The position numbers were made by a program, and so were the translations under genes. Below the pieces are notes generated by a model. It was not told where the DNA came from. It saw only the letters and a list, made by a program, of their open reading frames with translations, and did not search any database. From Rhodovulum marinum (GTDB lineage: Bacteria > Pseudomonadota > Alphaproteobacteria > Rhodobacterales > Rhodobacteraceae), in the NCBI RefSeq assembly GCF_004343075.1, contig NZ_SLXP01000004.1, positions 160,325 through 224,324 on the forward strand: DNA of 64,000 bases. The letters are read 5' to 3'. Shown piece by piece: positions 9,507-18,420 of the stretch. The stretch's first letter is position 1, and each line of letters starts with the position of its first letter.

Positions 9507-9842
9507 ATGCCCGATAGACGACTGATGGCCATCGTGACGGGGCTGATGCTGATCATGGGCGGGCTGGGGGGCGCGCGCGCGGCCGAACCCACGCTGGAAC
9601 AGCTGCGGACCATCGACCAGCTCTTGACCCGCAACGACACCCGCGCGCTGCTGTCCTTCCTGCTCGACAACCCGGACTTGCTGTCCGGCGACGACGAACT
9701 GGCGGTGGAACTGCGCCGCTTCGCCACCGAAATCAGCGGCGGCCGGCTGCGCGCCGATTACGTGCCCGCGCCGCGCTATGACGGGCAACCCCAGGTCAGC
9801 AGTTCGGCCGCGAGCGCCGCCGCCTTCCCCGGGATCTACTGA
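9507..9842 (+). CDS. Small secreted protein of unknown function
   Basis: This 111-residue protein has a clear Sec signal peptide (hydrophobic MAIVTGLMLIMGGLGG, cleavage probably after ARA-A at residue 28). The short mature part is helical and acidic, with LRTIDQLLTRNDTRALLSFLLD and a tail ending AAFPGIY. GAGGGGA lies 5 bases before the ATG. It ends 5 bases before the first glycosyltransferase gene, so it is probably co-transcribed and may assist the same envelope process. I do not recognise the family. Confidence 0.65.
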   Translation: MPDRRLMAIVTGLMLIMGGLGGARAAEPTLEQLRTIDQLLTRNDTRALLSFLLDNPDLLSGDDELAVELRRFATEISGGRLRADYVPAPRYDGQPQVSSSAASAAAFPGIY

Positions 9843-9847
9843 TCCCG

Positions 9848-10933
9848 ATGGCCGCCGCGTTCGACGCCACCGGGGCCCGGGGCCCGCGCCTGGCCTATGT
9901 GATCGACCCGCGCTTTGCCGGGGGAACGTCCGCGGCGGTGGCGGCCGAATTGCGCGTCGCGGCCGGGATGGGCCGGGTGACGGTCCATGCCCGCCGGTCT
10001 GCCATGTTCGGCGCCGATCACCAGGTCGCCCCCGCCCTGCGCGAGGTGCTGGACGAGCTGGGCCTGCCGCTGGTCTGGGACGCGCCCGAGATCGCGGCCG
10101 AGCTGGTGATCCTGCACAACCCCGCCTTCCTCAAGTTCCAGCCCGAATTCGGCGGCCGCATCCTGGCCCGCCACCTCGTCGTCGTCGCGCACGAGAATTT
10201 CCTGCGCCCCGGCGGGGTCGAGGGGTTCGACGTGGGCGCCTGCCTGGCCCGCATCGACCGGGCGTCGCTCGCGCTCAGGAAATCCATCGCGCCCGTCTCG
10301 GCCCATAACCGCGCCACGGTCGAAACCTGGCTGGCCGCCAATCCCGCCGCGCTGCGCTGGGACGTGCTGGACAGCGACTGGTTCAACATCTGCGACATGG
10401 CGCCCGTGCCCCCCACCGACGCCCCCCGCGACCGGCGCGGGCGCCATTCCCGCCCCGGTTTCGAGAAATTCCCCGCCCTGGCCGATCTCGACCGTTGCTT
10501 TCCCCCCCATGCCGAGGCCAACGTGATCCTCGGGGCGGACATGCTGATCGCCGCCCAGGTGGTGCGGCCGCACTGGACGATGCTGCCGTTCCGGTCGGTC
10601 GAGGTCGAGGCGTATTTCGGAATGATCGATTTCCTTGTGTATTTCACGGCGCCGACCTGGCGCGAAAGTTTCGGGCGCGTGATCGCCGAGGCGCTGGCCG
10701 CGGGCAAGGTCGTGCTGACCGATCCCGACACCGGCGCGGCCTTCGGGCCGGGCGTTCTGGCCTGCACCCCCGCCGAGGTGGACGCCGCCATCGCCCGGCT
10801 GGTCGCGGACCCGGCCGCCTACCGCGCGCAGGCGGCGCGCGGGCAGGCGGTGCTGGCGGGCTTTTCCACGGGCGAATTCGCAACCCGGCTTGCGGCGCTG
10901 ATCGCCGGCGTGGCGCGGGGCCGGGCGGCATGA
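9848..10933 (+). CDS. Glycosyltransferase, GT-B fold (GT4-like)
   Basis: The 361-residue protein lacks a signal peptide and has two Rossmann-like halves. The C-terminal half carries the EX7E motif (ESFGRVIAE) followed by ALAAGKVVLTDP, typical of retaining GT4-type transferases that bind a nucleotide-sugar. The N-terminal half begins with YVIDPRFAGGTSAAVA, a usual acceptor-domain start. It acts in the cytoplasm or at the inner membrane. Its stop overlaps the next start in ATGA, so the two transferases are translationally coupled. Donor and acceptor are unknown; a surface glycan is the obvious guess. Confidence 0.75.
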   Translation: MAAAFDATGARGPRLAYVIDPRFAGGTSAAVAAELRVAAGMGRVTVHARRSAMFGADHQVAPALREVLDELGLPLVWDAPEIAAELVILHNPAFLKFQPEFGGRILARHLVVVAHENFLRPGGVEGFDVGACLARIDRASLALRKSIAPVSAHNRATVETWLAANPAALRWDVLDSDWFNICDMAPVPPTDAPRDRRGRHSRPGFEKFPALADLDRCFPPHAEANVILGADMLIAAQVVRPHWTMLPFRSVEVEAYFGMIDFLVYFTAPTWRESFGRVIAEALAAGKVVLTDPDTGAAFGPGVLACTPAEVDAAIARLVADPAAYRAQAARGQAVLAGFSTGEFATRLAALIAGVARGRAA

Positions 10934-13011
10934 TCCTGGTCGAGGCGGCCAGCCGCAGCCAGCGCGCCTATGACGCGCAACTGATCTTTGCCGCGCAGCT
11001 GGCCGCGCGCGGCCATCACGTGGCCATCGACGCCGCGGGGCTGCCCGCCGACCTGGACCGTGGCCGCACCTACGAGGCCGCGCCTTTCCTCGTCGACCCC
11101 GAGGACCTGGCCGTCACGGCGCTGATCCTGTTGGGCGCCGACGAGATCGAGGACCGCGTGCTGGCCGCGCTGCGCGACCGCGCGCTGGGCCCCGAGGTGC
11201 CGGTGTTGGCCACGGGGCGGTTCGCCGATCACCAGGCCTATCTGGGCGCGCGGGGCAAGATTGCCTATGCGCTGGGCCGCGAGCCGCGCGTGATCGACCT
11301 CGGCGAAAGCCAGCCGCGCCCGCTGATCGCGCGGGCGATCACGCCGCTGGTGGCCGCGCGCGCGCCGCGGCCCCGCCCGCTGGGCCGGGTGCCGATGCTG
11401 ACCGTGGCGCTGGGCGGCTCCGCGCTCGATGCGCCGGGGGCGCTGGCGCGGCTGGCGCAGATGGCGGGCCGGGCCACCTTCGGCTTCCAGCTGATCGCCA
11501 ATGCCGGGCAAAAGGACCTGATCAAGGCCTCGCGCTACCACGACCTGCCGGTGGTGACCTTCACCGAGCTTTCGCCGGTGACGCTGGCCGCCGGAACGGA
11601 CGTGTTCGCGGTCTATGGCCAGGGCGTGCCGGGCGAACGGATGGCGGCACTGGCGACCTGCCTGATGGCCGCGGGCGGCGTGGTGATCGACTGCACCGAG
11701 GACCGGGCGTTCCTGTCCCAGGGGGCGCCGGTGCTGCGCGGCCCCGAGGATCCGGCCGCGCTCGAACCCTACCTGACCGACGCGGTCTTCGTGAACCTCG
11801 CCCAGATCGGTGCGCAGATGGCCGCCTCGCCCTGGGTCGCGGCGGCCGACATCGCGCGGCTGGAAACCGCGGCGGGGCTGGCGCCCCCGCCCGCCGCGCC
11901 CATGCTCGCCCCCGCCGCCCCGACGCGCCCCCGCCGCACGCTGTTCCTGCCGACGAACGGCGTGGGGCTGGGCCACGCCCAGCGCTGCACGGTGATCGCC
12001 GACGCCCTGCCCGAAGGCGAGACCGCCGCCTTCGCCGCCTTTCCGTCCTGCGTGCCGATGATCCAGCGCCGCGGCTATGACTGCCTGCCGCTGGTGCAGA
12101 AAAGCGAGGCTCACCCCGAGCCCTACGCCAATGACGTGCTCACCTACCTGCGGCTGGGGCGGACCCTCGCGCCCGGCGACCGGCTGGTCTTCGACGGCGG
12201 CTACGTGTTCGATTCGATCTTCCGCACGGTGCTGGAACGCGACCTGCCCGCGGTCTGGATCCGCCGCGGGCTGTGGCCGCAGGGCAGCTCCAGCGACATC
12301 GCGCTGGACCGCGAGCGCATCTTCGCCCGCGTCATCGTCCCGACCGAGGCCTTCCCCGAACTCAACGACGCCTACGGGGTCGGCCCGCGCATCCATCCGG
12401 TCGGGCCGGTGCTGCGCATGGGTCAACGTGCCGATGCCGACCGCGCCGGGCTCCGCGAACGCCTCGCCGACCGCTTCGCCCGCCCGTTCGACCGGCTGGT
12501 GATCTCGATGCTGGGGGGCGGCGTGGCCTCCGACCGCACCGCCCAGCTCCAGGCCATCGCCGGGATGCTGGCGCCCCGGCCCGATGTGCTGCACCTGGTG
12601 GTGGTCTGGCCCGGCGCCAATGTCCCGTCGGGGCTGTACGCCTGGCCCAACACCCGCGTCGTGCAGACCTTCGAGGCGCTCTCGCTCTGCCTCGCCGCCG
12701 ACCTGGTGATCTCGGCCGCGGGCTACAATTCCGTGCACGAGATCCTGTATCACCGCATCCCCGCGGTGCTGATCCCGCAAAGCGCGCCCTATCTCGACGA
12801 CCAGACCCGCCGCGCCCAGGCCCTGGCCGAGCGCGGCCTCGCCGAGATGATCGAAGAGGCGGACCTGATGCGGCTCGACCGGGTGCTGGCCGATTGCCTC
12901 GACGGCGGCGCGGCCGAGCGGTTCCGCACCGCCCTGGCCGCGGTCGACCTGCCCGCCCCGGGCGCGGGGCAGGCCGCCCGGCTGATCGCCGAAACCGGGG
13001 GGGACGCCTGA
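10930..13011 (+). CDS. Two-domain glycosyltransferase with MurG-like C-terminal half
   Basis: The 693-residue protein is about twice the length of a single GT-B enzyme. Residues 1-330 form one Rossmann-type pair (starting MILVEAASRSQRAYDAQ; TVALGGSALDAPGALARL in the middle) that looks like a degenerate or distinct transferase. From about residue 337 a second unit begins with TLFLPTNGVGLGHAQRC, and near its end LVISAAGYNSVHEILYHRIP and IPQSAPYLDDQTRRA match the donor site of GT28/MurG-like enzymes. The start overlaps the previous stop by 4 bases; the stop overlaps the next start by one base (TGATG). The protein may add two sugars or process one substrate in two steps; this is inference. Confidence 0.7.
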   Translation: MILVEAASRSQRAYDAQLIFAAQLAARGHHVAIDAAGLPADLDRGRTYEAAPFLVDPEDLAVTALILLGADEIEDRVLAALRDRALGPEVPVLATGRFADHQAYLGARGKIAYALGREPRVIDLGESQPRPLIARAITPLVAARAPRPRPLGRVPMLTVALGGSALDAPGALARLAQMAGRATFGFQLIANAGQKDLIKASRYHDLPVVTFTELSPVTLAAGTDVFAVYGQGVPGERMAALATCLMAAGGVVIDCTEDRAFLSQGAPVLRGPEDPAALEPYLTDAVFVNLAQIGAQMAASPWVAAADIARLETAAGLAPPPAAPMLAPAAPTRPRRTLFLPTNGVGLGHAQRCTVIADALPEGETAAFAAFPSCVPMIQRRGYDCLPLVQKSEAHPEPYANDVLTYLRLGRTLAPGDRLVFDGGYVFDSIFRTVLERDLPAVWIRRGLWPQGSSSDIALDRERIFARVIVPTEAFPELNDAYGVGPRIHPVGPVLRMGQRADADRAGLRERLADRFARPFDRLVISMLGGGVASDRTAQLQAIAGMLAPRPDVLHLVVVWPGANVPSGLYAWPNTRVVQTFEALSLCLAADLVISAAGYNSVHEILYHRIPAVLIPQSAPYLDDQTRRAQALAERGLAEMIEEADLMRLDRVLADCLDGGAAERFRTALAAVDLPAPGAGQAARLIAETGGDA

Positions 13012-13451
13012 TGGACCCGGCCTGGAGCGCCATTCTCGCCCGCATCACCCCGGCCCGCCCCGAGGACATCGACGACCTGATCCTCGATGGCCACCCCCCG
13101 CGCCCCCGCGGCAAGATGCTGGCGCCCGCGGGCCAGGTGCCGCCCTCGGCCGCGCTCTGGGCGCGCGACGCACAGGACGAGACGCTGTCGCGCATCGGCA
13201 TCCGCATCACCCGGCCGCTCGCCGACCCCGCCCGCGCCGCGCTGCGCCTGGCCGCCGTGGCGGTCGAACGCCGGGTGATCCCGGTGATCCTGTCGCGCCT
13301 CGACGCCTCTGGGTTCGAACGGCTGGGCTTCCGCGTCGAACGCGTGCCCCCCGACGACGAGGCGGCGGCCCTGGCCACCGAGGCCGAGCTGAAGAAGTTC
13401 TGGAACCTCGCGATCATCGTCGACGGCCGCGATATCGACATCCTGGGCTAG
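13011..13451 (+). CDS. Conserved-looking protein of unknown function
   Basis: This is a 146-residue soluble protein with no signal peptide. It has an acidic N-terminal region, a middle with RIGIRITRPLADPARAALRLA, and an end at KKFWNLAIIVDGRDIDILG. No family is recognised. Its start is coupled to the preceding glycosyltransferase by a TGATG junction, so it is very probably made with it and may be a partner. The stop is 91 bases before the next gene. Confidence 0.6.
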   Translation: MDPAWSAILARITPARPEDIDDLILDGHPPRPRGKMLAPAGQVPPSAALWARDAQDETLSRIGIRITRPLADPARAALRLAAVAVERRVIPVILSRLDASGFERLGFRVERVPPDDEAAALATEAELKKFWNLAIIVDGRDIDILG

Positions 13452-13542
13452 GGGCGGCCGGGCGCTGGACGGGCCGCAGCGGATGGTGTTTCGTGGCGCC
13501 GCGGCGGCCATCGGCGGCCCCGCGACACGGAGACCAGACGCC

Positions 13543-14196
13543 ATGACCGCCGACGCCCGCATCGCCGCCACCGCGACGGCCCTGGCCGCCCGCATCGCGG
13601 CGCTGTCACCAGCCGCGCCCCGACGCCTCGTGGCCATCGCGGGCCCGCCCGGGGCCGGAAAATCGACCCTGGCCGCGGCGGTCACCGCCGCGCTGGCCGC
13701 CCGCGGGGAACAGGCGGTCCTGCTGCCGATGGACGGGTTCCACCTGGACAACCGCCTGTTGGAACCGCGCGGCCTGCTGCCCCGCAAGGGCGCGCCCGAA
13801 ACCTTCGACTTCGAGGGGTTCGCGGCCATGCTGACCCGCGTGCGCAGCGAGGCGCGGGTGATCCTGCCAGTGTTCGACCGCGCCCGCGACATCGCCATCG
13901 CCGGCGCCGCCGAAATCGCGCCCGAAACCCGGATCGTGGTGGTCGAGGGCAACTACCTCTGCCTCGACGAGGCCCCCTGGCGGCGCCTTTCGGCGCTCTG
14001 GGACCACTCGGTCTTCCTCGACGTGCCGCTGGCGGAACTGGAGCGCCGCCTGGTGCAGCGCTGGCTGGACCACGGGCTGGCGCCGGACGCCGCGCGCGCA
14101 CGCGCGCTGGGCAACGACATCCCGAACGCGCGCCGGGTGGTGGCGGCCCGCGGCCCGGTGGATTGCGTGATCGGTCGCGACGGCACGATCCGTTGA
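13543..14196 (+). CDS. P-loop kinase, uridine-kinase/YggC/FrcK-like
   Basis: The 217-residue protein has a Walker A motif GPPGAGKST (about residue 31), a substrate-side MDGFHLDN segment and a Walker-B-like VVVEGNYLCLD, the pattern of phosphoribulokinase/uridine-kinase-like enzymes. Rhizobial FrcK and E. coli YggC belong to the same group, so a sugar or nucleoside is the likely acceptor. ATG 13543 is chosen because CGGAGA lies about 10 bases upstream; an in-frame start at 13483 lacks one. It is 91 bases from the glycosyltransferase group and could be separate from it. Transcription is followed by the nested inverted repeat. Confidence 0.75.
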   Translation: MTADARIAATATALAARIAALSPAAPRRLVAIAGPPGAGKSTLAAAVTAALAARGEQAVLLPMDGFHLDNRLLEPRGLLPRKGAPETFDFEGFAAMLTRVRSEARVILPVFDRARDIAIAGAAEIAPETRIVVVEGNYLCLDEAPWRRLSALWDHSVFLDVPLAELERRLVQRWLDHGLAPDAARARALGNDIPNARRVVAARGPVDCVIGRDGTIR

Positions 14197-14215
14197 GGTG
14201 CCCGCTTCCGGGTTT

Positions 14216-14356
14216 CGCCTTGGCTTCGCCAAGGCGACCGGCTGGGGGCTCCGCCCCCAGACCCCGGGGATATTTCAAGCCAGAAGAAGACCTCGCCCTT
14301 TCTTCTGGCTTGAAATATCCCGGGGGGAGTCCGAAGGACGGGGGGCAGAGCCCCCC
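14216..14356. repeat. Nested inverted-repeat element, likely bidirectional terminator
   Basis: Four dyads are stacked. CGCCTTGGC/GCCAAGGCG occupies 14216-14236 and CTGGGGGC/GCCCCCAG 14242-14260. A long pair of arms follows at 14262-14287 and 14301-14325 (CCCCGGGATATTTC...AGAAGA against its complement, one base different). GGGGGC-AGA-GCCCCC occupies 14341-14355. The whole is roughly symmetric about 14294. It lies between the convergent kinase and pqiC genes, so it probably stops transcription from both sides. From memory, similar GATATTTC...CAGAAGA palindromes are scattered in Rhodobacterales genomes; that was not checked. Confidence 0.75.
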
Positions 14357-14370
14357 CCGCATCGCGGCCG

Positions 14371-14928
14371 TCAGCGCAGCCCGTCCCGGGCGATCAGCGT
14401 GGCAAGGTCGCGGACCGCCTGGCCGCGGGCGGCAGCGATCGGGGCCGGGCCGCCGGGGGCAGCGATCGGGGCCTCGAGGGCGAAGCTGCCTGACCGGGTG
14501 CGGCGCCCGGTCTCGGGCGCCACGAAATACTGGCCCGTCAGCCGGAACCGTCCGTCCGCCTCGGCCAGCATGTCCGACACGCGGATCTCGACCGTCGCGG
14601 CGGGGCGGTCGAAGAACGGCCAGGGCTCGGCGGCGACCGTCGCCCCGGTGATCCGGCCCAGTGCGCGCGCCAGGTCGCCGGTGATCGCCCGTGTCGGATC
14701 GTCGGCCCACAGCACATCGGGTGCCGAGGCCAGGGCGCCGTCCGGCCCCCGGAAATGGATTTCCTCGGAGGCCGCGTAGGCCGGCAGCGCCACCTCGCGC
14801 AGCGCGACCGTGCCGTAGATCGATGGCACCCGTGGCCCGGCCACCTCGACCTCGGGGACGGTATAGCGGGCGGGACTGGCTGAACAGGCGGCCAGCAGGG
14901 CGGCAAGGGCAAGGGGGGCGTAGTTCAT
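14371..14928 (-). CDS. pqiC: PqiC-like outer-membrane lipoprotein of Pqi transport complex
   Basis: The 185-residue protein begins with a lipoprotein signal (ALAALLAACSASP; Cys15 would be lipidated). The body fits the PqiC/ABC-transport auxiliary lipoprotein family, with the YGTVALREVALPAYA strand and VEIRVSDMLAEADGRFRLTGQYFV. PqiC sits in the outer membrane and docks the PqiB needle in lipid transport between membranes. It starts 2 bases after the pqiB stop and is the last gene of the pqi operon. Confidence 0.8.
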   Translation of the reverse strand: MNYAPLALAALLAACSASPARYTVPEVEVAGPRVPSIYGTVALREVALPAYAASEEIHFRGPDGALASAPDVLWADDPTRAITGDLARALGRITGATVAAEPWPFFDRPAATVEIRVSDMLAEADGRFRLTGQYFVAPETGRRTRSGSFALEAPIAAPGGPAPIAAARGQAVRDLATLIARDGLR

Positions 14929-14930
14929 CG

Positions 14931-17015
14931 CTAGCGTCCGAACAGGATCGAGTTGGGGTTGCGTTCCAGCGTGCGGGCAAGCGCGCTGACAGCACGGGCG
15001 GCGCGTTCCACCTCGCGGATCGCGGGGCCGAGGTCGCGGCCCACGCCGCGGCTGGCGTCATAGCCGCGGATCGTGGCCGCCGCCTGGTCCAGCACCGCGC
15101 GGGCGCGGGCCAGCAGCGCGGGCAGGTCCTGCGCCGCGGCCGAGATGTCATCGGCGGCCGACCGCGCCGAGGCGAGCGTGGCGTTGGCGTTTTCCACCAC
15201 GCCGCCCTCGCGCAATTCGGCCAGCACCGCGCGCAGTTCCTCCAGCGCCGCCGACAGGTCGGCGGGCAGGGCGCGTGCGGCATCCGTGTCGATCAGCCGG
15301 TCTGCGGCGTCGAGCAGCGCCGACAGCCGTCCGGCCAGCTCGTCCAGCGGCACGGTTTCGGCATTCGCCGCGATCCCGTTCAGCCGGTCGACCAGGCCGG
15401 GCACCCCGGCCAGTGCCGTATCGACGCCCGCCGCCGCCTCCGCCGCGGCGTCCAGCGCCGCGGTCAGCCGCCCGGCCGTGTCGCTTTCGTTCAGGCGGGC
15501 CACCAGCGTTTCCAGCTCGCCCACCGCCGCCGACAGCCGCGCGGGCAGGGCCTGGGTGTCCTCGGATCCCACCAGCCCCCGCGCCTCGCCCAGCAGCGCG
15601 CGCACCTCGCCGGGCACCGCGCGGATATCCTCGCTGCCGGTCAGGCGCGCGACGTTGTCCAGCGCGGCGATGGCGCTGTCCATCACCTGTTCGATGGGCA
15701 GGGCGTTGATCCGGTTGTACAGACCCTCGGCGGTGGCCGCGACATCGGCGATGTCGGCGGGCGCGGTGGGGATCACCGGGTTCGGCACGGCGTCGGTTTC
15801 CAGCGTGGCGGGGGCCGCGTTCGCCACCTCGACCAGTTCCACCTTCAGCCCGCCGGTCAGCAGCGAGGCCGTCACCAGCCGCGCGCGCAGCCCCTCGGCC
15901 ACGCGGGATTCCAGGTAGGCCAGCGCCGCCTCGGGGCCCGCGCCGTCCTCCAGGCCCAGCTGGCCGGGCTGGATCGCCAGCGTCGCGGCCAGCCGCACCC
16001 GGTCGTCGCCGAACCGTTCGGCATCCACGATGCCGGTCAGCGCGGTTACCCGCCCCACGCGCAACCCGCCCAGGTCCACCGGCGCGTCGACGGCCAGCCC
16101 GCCCACGTTTTCCTCGAAGATCGCGGTCAGAACCAGCGTCTCGCCGGTTTCGGCGCCGAACACGCTGGCGCGCGCCGCGGCTTCGTCGGGATAGACGGTG
16201 AACAGCGCATTGGCCGACACCGGCGCGCCGCCCGACACCACCGTGCGAAAGGTGATCCCCCCCGAGACCAGCGAGGCGATGGAATCGAAATCCAGCCGCG
16301 CCCCGCCGGGCCCCAGCGAAAACCGGAACCCCGAGGTGTCCCAGAACCGCGTCGCCGACGAGATCATCCGGTCATGCGGGGCAAAGACGATGGCGCGGGC
16401 CTCGACCGTGCTGCCATCGGGCGACACCTCGGCCCGGCCGATCCGGCCGACCTCGATCCCGCGATAGATGATCGGCGCCTCTTCGGTCAGCGAGGCCATG
16501 CCCGCCGCCCGCAGCCGCAGCGTCAGCCCCGGCCGCCCCTCGCGGTTCAGCGGCGCCTGCGCCTCGGCCGCGTGGCGGGCGATGAACCCCTCGGGCGTTT
16601 CGTCCCAGATGCCCTCGATAAACGTGCCCGACAGCACGGTTTCCAGGCCCGACACGCCCTGCGGCGTCACCTCGGGGCGCACCACCCAGAACTGCGCGTC
16701 GTCATCCACGTACTCGGCCACGTCGCGGTCCAGCCGCACGCCCACCAGCACCTGTCCCAGCCCCTGGGTAAAGGCCACGCTTTCCACCAGCCCCACCGTC
16801 ACGTCGCGATAGCGCAGCTCGGTTTCGCCCGCGCGGATGCCCGAGGCGGTCTGAAAGCTCAACTCCAGCAGCGGCCCGCGTTCGGCATAGCTGTTCCACG
16901 CCACCCCCAGCGCGATCACCAGCGCCGCGGCCGGGATCACCCAGACGATGGACAGCCGCTCCAAAAGGCTCTTGCGGGCGGGTTCGACGGGGGTTTCGGG
17001 CGGCATCTCGGTCAT
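14931..17015 (-). CDS. pqiB: PqiB-like MCE protein, intermembrane lipid transport
   Basis: This 694-residue protein has one N-terminal membrane helix (residues about 21-40, LSIVWVIPAAALVIALG) and three MCE domains, roughly residues 46-140, 160-275 and 285-405. Each includes the characteristic segment around GLVESV, GRIGRAEV or GRVTAL. Residues about 430-690 are a long Ala/Leu/Asp-rich helical region that should form the needle-like coiled coil. E. coli PqiB is about 546 residues, so the tail here is longer. It forms a hexameric periplasmic tube between PqiA and PqiC. Its start overlaps the pqiA-2 stop by 4 bases. Confidence 0.88.
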   Translation of the reverse strand: MTEMPPETPVEPARKSLLERLSIVWVIPAAALVIALGVAWNSYAERGPLLELSFQTASGIRAGETELRYRDVTVGLVESVAFTQGLGQVLVGVRLDRDVAEYVDDDAQFWVVRPEVTPQGVSGLETVLSGTFIEGIWDETPEGFIARHAAEAQAPLNREGRPGLTLRLRAAGMASLTEEAPIIYRGIEVGRIGRAEVSPDGSTVEARAIVFAPHDRMISSATRFWDTSGFRFSLGPGGARLDFDSIASLVSGGITFRTVVSGGAPVSANALFTVYPDEAAARASVFGAETGETLVLTAIFEENVGGLAVDAPVDLGGLRVGRVTALTGIVDAERFGDDRVRLAATLAIQPGQLGLEDGAGPEAALAYLESRVAEGLRARLVTASLLTGGLKVELVEVANAAPATLETDAVPNPVIPTAPADIADVAATAEGLYNRINALPIEQVMDSAIAALDNVARLTGSEDIRAVPGEVRALLGEARGLVGSEDTQALPARLSAAVGELETLVARLNESDTAGRLTAALDAAAEAAAGVDTALAGVPGLVDRLNGIAANAETVPLDELAGRLSALLDAADRLIDTDAARALPADLSAALEELRAVLAELREGGVVENANATLASARSAADDISAAAQDLPALLARARAVLDQAAATIRGYDASRGVGRDLGPAIREVERAARAVSALARTLERNPNSILFGR

Positions 17016-17665
17016 GCGGGGCGGCCCTCGGGCAGGGGCGGGGCCAGCGGCGCGGGGTCCTCGTCCCAGATCAGCCGGCTGTCGAAGGCCTGTGCCGACA
17101 GCATGGTGAAGATCACCGACAGCGCAAAGAACAGGCTGGCGGGGCCGGGGCTGACCTGCGCCACCGCGCCCAGCTGCACCAGCGAGGCCAGGATCGCCAC
17201 CACGAAGACGTCGATCATCGACCAGCGCCCGATATATTCCACCACTTCATACAGTTGCTGGCGCCGGTGCCGGGGCAGGGCACTGCCGCCCCGCACGCCC
17301 AATGCCAGGCTGGCGATGGCCAGGAACTTGCCCACCGGGATCGCGACCGAGGCCACCAGGATCACCAGCGCGATACCCCAGTTGCCGTGCCGCGCCAGGT
17401 CGACGGCGCCGCCCACGATGGTGCTTTCCTGCGACAAGACCAACGTGCGGGTTTCCAGCATCGGCCACAGGTTCGCGGGCAGATAGGCGATCAGCCCCAC
17501 CGCCCACCACGCCCAGACCCGTTGCAGCGCCTTGGGCTCGCGCGAATGCAGCCGGTGCCCGCAGCGCCCGCAACGCGCCGTGCCGCCGGGCCAGACCCGG
17601 GTACAGCGCGTGCAGGCCACCAGGCCCATCTCGCGCGCGGTTCTCAGCGCTCCAGCGATTTCCAT
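17012..17665 (-). CDS. pqiA: PqiA-domain membrane protein, second half of a split PqiA
   Basis: The 217-residue protein begins with a zinc-ribbon (CTRC...CGRCG) and then has four hydrophobic helices (from VWAWWAVGLIAYLPANLWPM to VSPGPASLFFALSVIF). This is one PqiA domain; E. coli PqiA has two such domains in one chain. ATG 17665 is used; GTG 17680 is in frame with AGGACGG upstream and may be the true start. The gene overlaps the end of the first PqiA gene by 22 bases, so both halves are probably made together and pair in the membrane. Confidence 0.82.
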   Translation of the reverse strand: MEIAGALRTAREMGLVACTRCTRVWPGGTARCGRCGHRLHSREPKALQRVWAWWAVGLIAYLPANLWPMLETRTLVLSQESTIVGGAVDLARHGNWGIALVILVASVAIPVGKFLAIASLALGVRGGSALPRHRRQQLYEVVEYIGRWSMIDVFVVAILASLVQLGAVAQVSPGPASLFFALSVIFTMLSAQAFDSRLIWDEDPAPLAPPLPEGRPA

Positions 17666-18303
17666 ACCGAATACCTGCACATGAACCCGTCCTGAACCAC
17701 CACCAGCCCGACGAGGGCGGCGAACATCCAGAAGGCCGGGCCGAAATGAACCTGCGCCAGGTCCGCGATCTTGACCAGTGCCACCGCGCAGCCGATGGCA
17801 AAGATCTCGGCCATCGACCAGGGGCGCAAATCCTCGGACAACCGGAAGGCGGCGGCGGCGCGCGGCGCGGGCGGGCGGTTCGCCACGATGGGCGCCAGGA
17901 CATAGATCACCAGCAGGGCGCGCAGGACGGGGATGAACACGATCAGCGCCGCGACCGCCAGCGCCAGGAACGCCGCCGGGCCTGCGGTCGCAAAGGCCAG
18001 CGCCGCGTCCAGCACCGAACTGGCATGCGCCCGCCCGCCCGCCTCGATGGCCAGGAACGGCGCCATGGTCGCCGCCACCACCAGCACGACGACGGCCAGC
18101 GCCACCGCGATCAGTTGCTGGCCCGCCCGCCGGCGCGGCGCGATCAGAACGGTTTCACAGCGCGCGCAGACCGCGCGTTCGCCGTGGCCGGGCTGCACCG
18201 CGCGATAGACCGCGTCGCAGCGCGGGCAGGCGATCAGCCCCGCCAAATCCTCCGCCGAAAGGGCGGCGGTGCGGTGGGGCGGCAGGGGGCGGGCGGCGCT
18301 CAT
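17644..18303 (-). CDS. pqiA: PqiA-domain membrane protein, first half of a split PqiA
   Basis: This is a 219-residue protein with the zinc-ribbon CPRC...CARCE and four membrane helices (LIAVALAVVVLVVAATM, AAFLALAVAALIVFIPVL and two later). The start ATG 18303 gives an N-terminus MSAARPLPPHRT just before the zinc-ribbon; an in-frame extension to 18417 would add a Pro/Arg-rich tail without family character. It is the partner of the second PqiA gene. The sequence reads cleanly as two ORFs with complete domains and overlapping ends, so this looks like gene splitting rather than a frameshift error. Confidence 0.78.
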   Translation of the reverse strand: MSAARPLPPHRTAALSAEDLAGLIACPRCDAVYRAVQPGHGERAVCARCETVLIAPRRRAGQQLIAVALAVVVLVVAATMAPFLAIEAGGRAHASSVLDAALAFATAGPAAFLALAVAALIVFIPVLRALLVIYVLAPIVANRPPAPRAAAAFRLSEDLRPWSMAEIFAIGCAVALVKIADLAQVHFGPAFWMFAALVGLVVVQDGFMCRYSVWKSLER

Positions 18304-18420
18304 TCTGGCGGTTTTCCGGTCGTCCGGTTGCGGGCGCGGCGCGCGGGCATGCACACCCGCGCGCTCGTCCCCAAGCATAGGGGCCAGCGCGGCGTTATCC
18401 AGCGCTTTCCGGCACACGTC

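Noticed and set aside
17012-18303. Frameshifted pqiA pseudogene
   Set aside because: Both frames contain complete zinc ribbons and four helices each, with a stop and start arranged in a short overlap, so two functional genes are more likely.
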